The translations under genes and the position numbers were made by a program. Shown in pieces: positions 55,201-64,000 of a stretch of 64,000 bases of DNA. The stretch covers positions 12,836,501 through 12,900,500 of the forward strand of contig NC_065574.1 in NCBI RefSeq assembly GCF_937616625.2. Reading direction: 5' to 3'. Under the pieces are notes generated by a model. It did no database searches, was not told where the DNA came from, and saw nothing but the letters and a program-made list of their open reading frames with translations. The stretch is from Mercurialis annua (taxonomy: Eukaryota > Streptophyta > Magnoliopsida > Malpighiales > Euphorbiaceae). How positions within the stretch are numbered: the stretch's first letter is position 1; each line of letters begins with the position of its first letter.

Positions 55201-56485
55201 AGTTGAGCCTCACAGTTTTTTTAAAAAATTCATTTTCCGGAAAACCTTCTTTATAAATCAATTTCCTTAAAAGTTTTCAAAGTATCTCAATCAAAAAAAA
55301 AACCATCGAATTAGCCGAGTCATTACAAATACCAAGCTTAACTTTTATATTTGGGTGACCCAAGTCAAACCCAAAACAACTATTTATAAAACGTATTTTA
55401 AATATTTATAAATCCGGAAAAAATCTTTTAATTAAAAATCTTAATCCTTTCAAAATAAGAGCTCAACGCAACCCAAGTATCAAAAATTAACTCAATCACT
55501 CAATTGAAAAAAAATGTAATTCACAACAACCATTTGGTATACACCTAATCCAGCCAACACAAAATACTAAACATATGACCAACAATGCGTCAAACGTCGA
55601 CATACCACAACACAGTAAAAATAACAAACAATGTTAAATTCTCAAAACAATGAATCATCTCATAAATAATATTAATTGGAAAATAATTGTTGGTCAATAC
55701 CAAGTCAACGTAAGATTATGAAATACGAAAAATTCATTTTACTGGAGAAATAACCAAAAATCACATTTTTAAAGTATTATGAACAGACAACTCATCCGAC
55801 TCTCATGTCAAAACACAAATCAAATCAAAATAATTTTCTTAATAATAACCATAAAACCAACGTGTGGTCGAACACCGTATATCCACAAAATATGCTTAAA
55901 GATTTATCACAAAAATTCTTTAAAAAAAAACACACACAAGGTCAACGCCCAACTTATCATAATACAACCTATTTAGCACCCAACAAACACAGTCAAAACC
56001 AAACTGTACTCACCAAAAAGGTGAAAGCAATCCAATTATAATCAAAATTATCCAAGGCGCAATAGCCAACAACTAATCACCCAAGGTAAACATTATATAA
56101 GGCACAACAGCCAACAAAGCATCACCCGAAGTAAACACCATATAAGGCACAACAGCCAACAAAAACGTCACCCGAAATAAACACCGTATAAGGTACAACA
56201 GCCACTAAAATATCACCCAATGTATATTTCCTATATGGCACAACAGCCAACAAATCATCCAATGTATAAGTAATAAACATTTCAAAGTAAAGCATCCGTA
56301 ACACATAAGACCGACAAACAACACTCCTAAAGGTGAAGGTGGAAAGTTCGAAAATAAATGATGACGTTGCAAAAGACAGGACTTGAATCCTAATTCCGCA
56401 GTAGATCCTATGACACAACAACAACTTAACATTCCATAAAATAGTAAACACGTAACATGCAAAATGGCCTTAGTTTGAAACCAAA
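52215..56485 (-). other. LARD-like element internal region, non-coding
   Basis: This 4.3-kb AT-rich sequence has many short frames, all closed within about 110 codons on both strands and with no protein motif. The minus strand is T-rich and the plus strand A- and C-rich throughout, a composition bias shared with the LTRs. A tandem repeat at 56054-56270 lies next to the PBS, and no other structure was found by eye. Confidence 0.7.
56054..56270 (-). repeat. 45-bp tandem repeat beside the primer-binding site
   Basis: Five units begin at 56054, 56099, 56144, 56190 and 56235. Each contains GGCACAACAGCCAACAAA or a variant followed by TCACCC. Four periods are 45, 45, 46 and 45 bp. On the transcript strand they lie about 220-430 bases after the PBS, where packaging signals of retroelements often are. 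Confidence 0.9.
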
Positions 56486-56497
56486 GCTCTGATACCA
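56486..56497 (-). other. LARD-like element primer-binding site
   Basis: Minus-strand TGGTATCAGAGC is an exact 12-base complement to initiator methionine tRNA, four bases after the 5' LTR. Confidence 0.92.
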
Positions 56498-56501
56498 ACT
56501 T

Positions 56502-59443
56502 TGTCACGACCCAATTTCATGGATTGCGACCGGCGCTAGGGTATGGGTATGGTTGTACCGAAACCCGTAGCTAGCCTCGCGGATAAACATAATATCAAAT
56601 AAACCTGCATGAATCCACTGCTCGGGGGCAACCGAGACTCCAACCTAAGTCTAACAATTTATATAAACAATTATATATATAAATGCTCGGCTCAACCTGA
56701 GACTCCAACAACATACTTATATAAAATCGAATCCAGAGTATAACATGCCAGCAGCATAAATAAACAGTCGGACCAATCCGACAAACCAAAGTATAATAAT
56801 CATAAAGACTGACTAGTTCTACTGCGGTCTAAGAGGTTTAAATAAGTTTTACATCTTTATTTAAAATAAAAATGTAAACCTCCGAGGAAAATCAACAAAG
56901 ATGGAGGTCACCAACACGCTCAAAATCATAAACCTGGAAATGGGAAAAACAACGGGGTCAGATATAATGAGATGAGTTCATACAACTATTTACATTTATT
57001 AAGTGAAAATCTTTAAAACCTCAAAGCACTTTTATACTAATATAATTAACATTATGGAAATACTGTATTGAAATGATCCCAGCGTAAGTGCGACGTATCA
57101 CACTGAATCCCAGAGTGGACGGAACTAATCCTCGTCAATTCCCATCGTAGGCAAGACATTAGTCTGCCGATCCCAGAGTACTTACCGGTGCACACAGTCT
57201 CGATACATGCCTATCAAGTAGCTCGTTCCAATCCAGATCCATAATGACTTAAAACAGTTCGCAAACATTTATATATATGAAAATACACAATTTACTTAAT
57301 AAAGAGGTAAATAGCGATATAAACTCACTACTTGCTAATCCACGTGATAACCTGGAAAGCAACCTAAACCTGCTCTGACTTCGAAGCACGAACAGTCGAC
57401 GGGTCTAGATACAAAGCTTAAGTTAAAATTCATTCAACCCCTAACTCTAAGAATACTAGACACCACATAGGACTAACATCTCAAACACAACCAAAGAACA
57501 ATATCCGGAACACAAGTAATCCCAAAGTCAAGGTAAATATACATCCAACCAATTCAATAACCAGTTAAGCTTAGGTGAGTTTTCGATGAAAACAAACCAG
57601 AGTAATTATTAATTTATATATCATCTTTTGAAATCCAAAGGAAATCCCAGAGTAGTGTGTTAGCCATATATCCATTATATGCTTAACATAATATGTCGGG
57701 CGACACAAGTCTAACCCGACCCAAACTTAAACCAGAGTAAATATCAAGAGTTAAATCCTTAAAACAAAACATCGATTTGAAATTTGAGAACTCATCACAA
57801 GCTTAACCAAAACCACAATACTACAAACGACAACATGCCAATAAATTGTCAATACTTGACAATTTTCACCCGGAATTCATGCACCTCGAATAACACCTTA
57901 TATGCCATTTCAAATATGCTACCAAGCACTTTAAAACAAGTAAACTCAGATATGAAAATATCCTTAAAATAGCCTTAAAAACCATCGCCACTTATATGTC
58001 ATAACAACGATTTAAAACTAACAACTCAAAGCTTCTTAACATCTTTTATTAATTCAACATGGTTTTAAATAACACATTTCCAGTCCTTTGCTTTTGATAA
58101 CAATCATCTTAAATAAACTTTAACATCTAGTAAAAATATTAGTTAAATCTTTAACCCAACAAACACCCAAAGTAGTATCTCCCATTTCTTAAAACGCATT
58201 TTGAAAATAATTTCCAGCAAAGCTAATCAATTTAAAACAGCGATTTAATATTAACAAAACCCTCTTAACACCTTAATTAAGCAATAGCCAATGATTGTAA
58301 AACCACCCTATGTATCGTTCTTTAACTAATCACCTATCATCCAATAGAGTTATATTTCCAGATTTTAATATGACCAAAAACATAATTTATAGCTAGAGAA
58401 CATCGCTACTTGATACACCTTTCAATAAGAACGAACAATCCAATCCACTCAAAGTATAATTTACTTTCATAAGCCAATTACAATACCAAATCCATATTTC
58501 CAGATTTAACATTAAAAGCAAGACAGAAAATAAATCACAACACCCTACATATAGATGTAACACAACAATCTAACAATACAACACATAGAACTATCATAAA
58601 ACCAATATAATAGGTGATACATACCTCTTGAATTATAAAAAGACGAGAACCCAGAAATTTATTGATTAGAACAAGCCTACAATCAATCAAACACCATAGC
58701 AAATGAAACCAAAACGAAAAGACCAAGGAACCAATGAATTAATCAATGAAAGGTAGATTATAAACACTTACCAAATGTTATGGACACCAATAATCAGAGA
58801 AAAATCGCCTAGGAATGACTTAGAATGAGTTTAGGGTTTTAAAAATTGAATAGGGGCTGTTTAAGTCGAGTAAAAGTCTATTTAAAGCCTCCAAAACGAA
58901 CCTGACCGGTTCTATGGCCGGTTCTGCCCAGTAGAACCGGTTATAGAACCGGTTTACTCACTGAAACCCAAAATAACAAAGTGGACCGGACCTACGGCTT
59001 GATCTACCCAGCAGGTCCGGTTCACAGGTCCGGTTGACCCAAAAAAGGATCAAACTGACGATCCAAACGGTCGAATGAAAGATAATCCTCTTAGGTACAA
59101 CATATCCAAAATGCAGCCCGATCCCACGGTTCAATTGAGAGATACGGTCGTTTTACTACAGCATGGCAGATTTGGAAAACATGTAAATATGGTATCGATA
59201 ACAACCCGGAAATAAATCAATTCAACATCAAATACTTAGAGGCTCAAGGGGTACACATAAGTCGCTTAACATGACACAACCAAGGTACCACATATGCTAA
59301 TCCGAACATATATCAATTCGAAAACAAGTTGGAATAACAACGAGAAAATGACGAAGCGAAAACACAATCAAAGTCAATCACAAACCAAGCTTTAAACGGA
59401 CAACCAAACCACCAAAACAAGTCGGAAAATACGGGGTATTACA
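56502..59443 (-). repeat. LARD-like element 5' LTR
   Basis: 2942 bp, almost identical to the left LTR. It carries a block of about 52 bp at 58311-58363 where the other LTR has about 10 bp. Part of that block (ATATTTCCAGATTT) repeats a sequence 140 bp further on, suggesting template switching or patching. Confidence 0.9.
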
Positions 59444-59448
59444 AATCT
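59444..59448. other. Right target-site duplication AATCT
   Basis: Exact copy of the five bases at 49300-49304, after which LINE ORF1 resumes. Confidence 0.9.
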
Positions 59449-60117
59449 GGAATGTCTTCATACCTGCAATCACCCTGAAATGCCTCTGGAGTTCTTGGTT
59501 TGTTAAGAAGCCCTCTCATGAAAGTTCTATCTGTATGAATATCAACCCTGATACGAAGGAATTGCTGCCTCCAAATGGGATTGGAATTATTGTAAACAAC
59601 CTCATACAATCTTGGGAATAATGCTCCAATATTCCTTGCATTATGTTCAGTTAGTTGATTACGTGGAAGGTTATGAACGTGCACCCAAAACGTTGAAGTT
59701 TTAAAACGGATGCTTTTTATTGTTCTATCAGATGGCCATTCTTTCATAGCTAAGTGCTGATTAAGAACACACTCGGGTTGTTCATGAAATACAGAGTCGT
59801 AGTCTGCTTTGTGCTCAAAGGCAAAAGAAAATATGCTTATTGAAGTACGTTCGATCTGGATCTCCCCAGTGAGTTTCCATTCAGCATGAACCATAGCTTT
59901 AACATCATTATCAGAATGGGTATCCTAATAAAGATCTTGCCAAGCATAATCCATTCATGCATACGTAGTAGAGAAGAAGGACATGGGTCTAAAGATACCA
60001 CTGGATCAGAAACAGACATGTTTTAGTATTCTTAATGAGATCCAAGACTGAGTGTGAGGTGAGGTTATGAAGAGGAACAAAAGTGTTTCTTTGATAAGAA
60101 TAAGAAGGGTTGGCCAT
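59449..60117 (-). pseudogene. LINE ORF1, N-terminal DUF4283-like part
   Basis: A possible start ATG is at 60117 (MANPSYSYQRNTF). After a frameshift, 59894-59449 reads open: MVHAEWKLTGEIQIERTSIS, WPSDRTIKSIRFKTSTFWVH, VHNLPRNQLTEHNARNIG and WRQQFLRIRVDI. This is the DUF4283 pattern seen at the front of plant LINE ORF1 and related proteins. It ends at GDCRYEDIPD, directly before the zinc knuckle that lies across the inserted element. At least one frameshift in the first 100 codons makes it a pseudogene. Confidence 0.75.
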
Positions 60118-61119
60118 TGCGGTGTCGTAGAGTAAAAGATGAGTGAAGATTAATAGTAATAAATTCAAAAACTTAAGGGAAAATCAAACGTGAGGAGAAA
60201 AAATTACAGAAAGATGTAAAGATTTCATATCAGAAAACAAACACGGCTCGAGATATTGGGAGCTCTCATCCATTTGGCGAAACCTGAAGTCCATTTGGCA
60301 AAAATTGCAGAAGGAACTAATAGCATTTCAACTCAATATTGAAGATGAAGAATTACGCGCGAAGCGCGTTCAAATAAAAGTTTTAGGATGGGTTTAGCCT
60401 CAACGGAAAAAGTGGCTCAACATGAACTTCATGTAATACTTCACCTATTGCTTCATAAAAATCTTGAAAATGAATTAGAAGATTTTTAAATTCAACTTGT
60501 TTTTGTTTTTTAAGGGATTATTTTTAAAATATTTTATTTTAATACTTATTCCCTTTTCATCCATCTTTTTAATATTACTGTCGCTGCCTTTTTAACTAAT
60601 ATATTTACAAAAATACCGTAATATATATAGAAGGCTTATACTAATTTTATGTCATTAGTAACACACATTCGCACTTCTCTCCGGCTCTACTTTTTTTCCC
60701 TCTTACAATTCTCTTTTCCTTTCTTCTTCTACTCCATTCTCTATTTCTCTAAACTTTCTCTTAAGTCCATCAATTTCCGCCGCACATCAATTTTTTCCAT
60801 CTCGCCGTCGCGCGTCTTTTTGGGGATTTCTTGTCATGTTTTTCTCGTTTTCGCGTTTTTTCAGTGGATTTCACATCGTCGTGATTGTCCATTGATTTTC
60901 CCATTACCGTGTTTCTTCTGATGGATTTCTCGATATCATTTTTAAATATTTTGTAATTTTGTAAGTTTTTCGTGTTAATTTAGATTTTTTGCAAAGAGAT
61001 TATTGTAGATATTATTTTTTTATTTATAAAATTTTTTTATTTTTCATATAATTCTTTTGTTTTCTATTGTTCATAGATTTGTTATTTTAATTTGATGCTA
61101 CTGATTTTGAAAAAATGAA
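60118..61119. other. LINE 5' flank and CT-rich leader-like stretch
   Basis: 60118-60400 may be the LINE 5' untranslated region. From 60650 to 60930 the plus strand is CT-rich with CCGCCGCAC and CTCGCCGTCGCGCG islands, resembling a gene or transposon leader. The 90-codon frame here (60649-60921) has no family match and is unlikely to be a gene. Confidence 0.35.
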
Positions 61120-61400
61120 TTGATTTGGATTTACAGTGTTTTTATAGTGTTTTTTATGTAATAGTGTATTTTCTTGTATATCTATAGTTAATTTCTGGTG
61201 TATCTATGTTTTTCTGGCGTATTTACAGTGTTTATGGTGTATTTGCAGTGTTTTTGTGGTATAAACTATAAAGAAACACTAAAAACTAATATAGATACAG
61301 TATATATGCACCATAGATACACTGTTACACGAAAAAAACACCATAGATAAACTATTAAAAAACATAGTTACACTAAAAATACGATAAAAGAACACCAAAA
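61120..61400. repeat. Degenerate repeats in inverted arrangement
   Basis: Left of about 61265 the plus strand carries imperfect GTGTATCTATGGTGTTTTT-type units. To the right, the same units appear as reverse complement (AAAAACACCATAGATACAC). Together they form a weak large hairpin. Confidence 0.6.
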
Positions 61401-61584
61401 AAAATCTATAAATAAGTAAAAAGTGAAAAAAGTTATTTTTAAAATTAAGAAATATGAATATTTTTGGTAAAGAAAGAGTACAACTTATAAATATGTTTAA
61501 AAACAATGTAAAATTAAAATTAAAATATAAAATAATATACTGTAGGTTTTTTTTAACGGTGTTGAAATTTTCTGATAAATAGAA

Positions 61585-62462
61585 GGCCTAATACCTTAAA
61601 AAAAATTGATCTTATTATCCCTTTTCGATCCCATCCTGACGTTGAAAACTTGTCAATTTTACCCTATTTTGCATTTTATCATTTCAATTGTACTCTGAAA
61701 TATTAAATTAACATCTTTTTCATTTAGAAAAATTCAAAAACGTTCTCCATGTATAGCATATATTAACTGTACATGTTTAAAATTTGTTTAGATTTAGTTA
61801 AATAAATTAAGAATTTAAATTATTTTTAATTGGGTTAATTCCATATAAAATCACCACCTTTACACGTTTTTTTATTTTAATCACGTCGTTTAAAAAGTGT
61901 CAAATAAAATCACCACCTTTCATTTATTTGCAAATCTATCACGAATGTGAAAATTCGGTGTATCTTTATTGACTCGACAACCGGAATTAACAAGAAAAGA
62001 GTAAGAAGAATGTATTTTGTGTGTTAATAGGCATTATTCGAATTAAAACATTTATTTTGGGAGAAAAAAGATATCAAATTTTACTCATCGATGATAAATT
62101 TGCAAAAAAATGAAAGCTCATGATTTTATTTGACACTTTTTAAAGGATGTGATTAAAATAAAAAAATGTGTAAAGGTGTTGATTTTATATGGAATTAACC
62201 CGTTTTAATTTGATTATGCTTTTTAGTTAGTTTTTAAAAATAAAGGATTTATTTGTATGTTTTAAATTGAAATGAATTTTATTTTTTTTATACATAATTA
62301 ATTGAATGTTTTCATCATTTAAGTAAAAAAAATGATAAAAAAATAAAAAATCGGAATATAATTAAAACGATAAAATATGAAATATGATAATATTGACAAA
62401 ATTTTAACGTCAGATATGATCGAAAAGGCGCTAAAAGGTCGGAGTTTTTAAAGCATTAGGCC
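61585..62462. mobile_element. MITE, family E, copy 2, with a nested insertion
   Basis: The ends GGCCTAAT...ATTAGGCC and arms (GACGTTGAAAA, TTGTCAATTTTACCCTATTTTG) match copy 1 at 6514-7020 along most of its length. Flanks TAAATAGAA and AAAATAAGA match poorly, so this copy is older. A 370-bp MITE is inserted at 61832. Confidence 0.8.
61832..62201. mobile_element. MITE, family D, nested in family E
   Basis: A 370-bp element has ends GGGTTAATTCCATATAAAAT and its reverse complement, with arms of about 90 bp including ATCACCACCTTTACACG. It is flanked by TTTTTAATT (61823-61831) and GTTTTAATT (62202-62210), 8 of 9 bases matching. Copy 1 of family E lacks it and shows the empty site. Confidence 0.85.
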
Positions 62463-63417
62463 AAAATAAGATGTGTTTTGAGACGTATTTTTTCTGTTAA
62501 TGCCGAGCAAGGAATAGCCCGCGATTCTCATGTATTCGATCTTATGTCCTACATATGCTTTATAAGCCAGCAAGAACTTTATCCACCTTCCTCTATCCTC
62601 ATACTCAGCTGATCTTCAATTGTTTTTCCATTATATTATATCATGAATAATTGTTATCATAATTTTTCTTTTTGGCTGTTTAATTACTTTATCCAAATAA
62701 TGTAATACACTTTTTTATATTTAATTTTTAATTAAATGTTAAACAATTATCAAAATGAAAAAGCAAATTATTAAAGACATAAAGGCATATGTGTCCGAAC
62801 TAGGTTGATGCAAGTATTTCTTGTTTACATGGATTGGGTAAAATTATTAATTGGTTTATTATAATTAAATAAAAAATGAATAAAGGATCACTTTATCCCC
62901 TCAATTTAGTACGAAGTATCAAAAACGTCAAAATTAAAAAATAATAATCACTTTTATCCTGAACTTGGCGAAATCGGAGCAAAAACACTCCTCTCCACTC
63001 TCACCCAAGAGAGTGGGTCGGACTCTCCGCTTTTGATGGTAGTTTTTTTCCACCCTGAGTGGTTTTTGATGGAAAAAATTTAAAATAATCCTAATTCTTT
63101 TAACATTTTAAATTGATACCTAATAATTTTTTCATAAAATTAATCCCTTTAATTGAAAATTTTATATAACAAATTAACCCATAAATTCTATATATATAAA
63201 AATTAACCTCCGAAATTACCTTTTTAACAAAAAAAAATCATTTTTCTAAAATTAGAACAGACCCGTGAGTCTAATCATCAATTGATGATCAGACCAATGG
63301 GTCTGTTCATCAAAAATTTGATGAACATACTCGTGGTCAGTCCATCTGCTCCTCGCTTGAAGAGCAAATCGCTCCTCGGACAAAGAGCAGCTCCGTATAC
63401 ATACATACATACATAGT
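62463..63417. other. AT-rich spacer, possible half of a MITE
   Basis: No gene is recognised. The part 62884-63070 (ATCACTTTATCCCCTCAATT, then a GC-richer segment with AAGAGAGTGGGTCGGACTC) looks like one arm of a MITE, but no partner arm is found. Confidence 0.35.
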
Positions 63418-63520
63418 TGCATACATATATGTGTGCATGCGCGCGCGCGCACACACATATATGTATGTATGTATATATGTATGTATGTATATATGTATAT
63501 ATGTATGCATGTATGTATGT

Positions 63521-63573
<53 letters not shown>
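63418..63573. repeat. 156-bp alternating purine-pyrimidine tract
   Basis: A compound microsatellite contains TG/CA, GC, ATGT and TA segments with strict alternation of purine and pyrimidine from 63418 to 63573. It includes GCATGCGCGCGCGCGC near 63435 and ends in about 20 TA units. Frames here are low-complexity artefacts. Confidence 0.93.
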
Positions 63574-63575
<2 letters not shown>

Positions 63576-63767
63576 TTTATGAAATTTGATGGTTTAATAA
63601 ATTTAATTATTTAATTTTTATTTATCTTACTTTTAAAAATTTTGAAAATTTAGTTTTCGAATTTTTTTAATTTTTTTATTGTTTAAGACTAATAAATTTT
63701 AAAATAAAACGATATTTTTTTTAAATATTAAAAGTTAAATTAAAACCTTTAATCTCCATATCTACAA
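63574..63767. other. AT-rich sequence
   Basis: T- and A-rich runs with nothing recognised. Confidence 0.4.
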
Positions 63768-63877
63768 CCAAGGGCTCCGAATCCACGCCCACCAACCGAG
63801 GGGTCACCAGCTCCGTCGCCAAAGGGCGCAAGATTAGCCTGCCGCAACCGGTTCTCCATATCCTCTATATGGAGCTA
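63768..63877 (-). CDS. Possible terminal exon of an unknown gene or transposon
   Basis: On the minus strand a pyrimidine-rich acceptor (TTTGGGCTTTTGTAG) is followed by an open stretch LHIEDMENRLRQANLAPFGD with a Gly-rich end and a stop. The composition is GC-rich against AT-rich surroundings, and the start is coiled-coil-like. Upstream exons would be beyond the right edge. I know no family for it; a transposon gene fragment is equally possible. Confidence 0.3.
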
Positions 63878-64000
63878 CAAAAGCCCAAAGAGCAGTCAGA
63901 ACTATAGTTGCATACAAGCATACATGCATACATGTTAGAATAAAGCATAAGCATATTGCATTTTTACCCTCATTTGTGTAGAGACGTTACGGCGTTACGC
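63878..64000. other. Right edge of the window
   Basis: A short CATA-rich segment and AT-rich sequence ending in GTAGAGACGTTACGGCG. It could be intron of the possible gene to the left. Confidence 0.25.

Larger units (their letters stand above)
49305..59443 (-). mobile_element. Non-coding LTR element (LARD-like), 10.1 kb
   Basis: Two direct LTRs (2897 and 2942 bp) bracket a 4.3-kb internal region. A PBS at the right end and a purine-rich tract at the left end show it reads on the minus strand. The 5-bp duplication AATCT is perfect. No reading frame in the internal region or LTRs exceeds about 110 codons and none resembles gag or pol. The sequence before the polypurine tract (TTCGAGGACGAATTTTTAT) is the usual 3' internal end of Ty3/gypsy chromovirus-type elements, so it is probably a large retrotransposon derivative mobilised by such a partner. 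LTR divergence of about 1.7% by eye implies a young insertion. Confidence 0.92.

Noticed and set aside
52215..56485. Possible small genes inside the LARD-like element
   Set aside because: All frames are short and biased by the A/C-rich composition. None has a domain, and the longest one crosses the 45-bp tandem repeat.
62884..63070. A complete MITE at 62884-63070
   Set aside because: Only one arm can be recognised and no inverted partner is present, so it is listed only as part of a spacer.
63252..63614. Tyr/Ile/His-rich frames on both strands
   Set aside because: These are translations of the TA, TG and ATGT microsatellite.

Overview
This is nuclear DNA from a flowering plant, most likely a eudicot. 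The evidence is spliced plant genes (a NAC factor, a COBRA-like protein, a class I chitinase), AT-rich intergenic DNA, and plant-type transposons with tRNA-iMet primer sites and CACTA ends. The species cannot be named from the sequence alone.

Layout. 1-3720: non-coding 3' end and 3' LTR of a Ty3/gypsy element whose body lies to the left. 3721-9500: AT-rich DNA with MITEs, a SINE-like piece and a LINE remnant. 9496-11400: a complete three-exon NAC gene. 11770-13711: degenerate minisatellite, a pentatricopeptide (PPR) gene fragment and a MITE. 14208-18419: a two-exon COBRA-like gene whose 2.2-kb intron is packed with MITEs, one carrying a dense palindrome array. 18610-19765: two inverted-repeat elements. 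19827-28170: a near-complete but decayed CACTA transposon with both of its genes. 28602-30435: a SINE and a 1.6-kb inverted-repeat element with a 9-bp target duplication. 30632-33536: a complete class I chitinase on the minus strand, with SINEs and a MITE in its introns. 34050-38738: MITE, SINE and a 3.6-kb Tc1/mariner-like element. 38890-60117: an old LINE on the minus strand split by two later insertions, a Ty1/copia element (40225-46736) and a 10.1-kb non-coding LTR element (49305-59443). 60118-64000: AT-rich DNA, nested MITEs, a 156-bp alternating purine-pyrimidine tract and a possible exon.

The three host genes look intact and unrelated in pathway: transcription control, GPI-anchored cell-wall biology, and chitin-directed defence. 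The rest records successive transposition. LTR copies differ by about 1% (copia) and 1.7% (non-coding element) by eye, so the two insertions into the LINE are young. At least six small elements share 9-bp target duplications and a similar terminal pattern. I found no clear new enzymatic or defence system. The most unusual objects are the palindrome-array MITE, the large coding-free LTR element, the stem-loop cassettes of the gypsy LTR, and the CACTA element with its long inverted repeat and frame-breaking tandem duplication.
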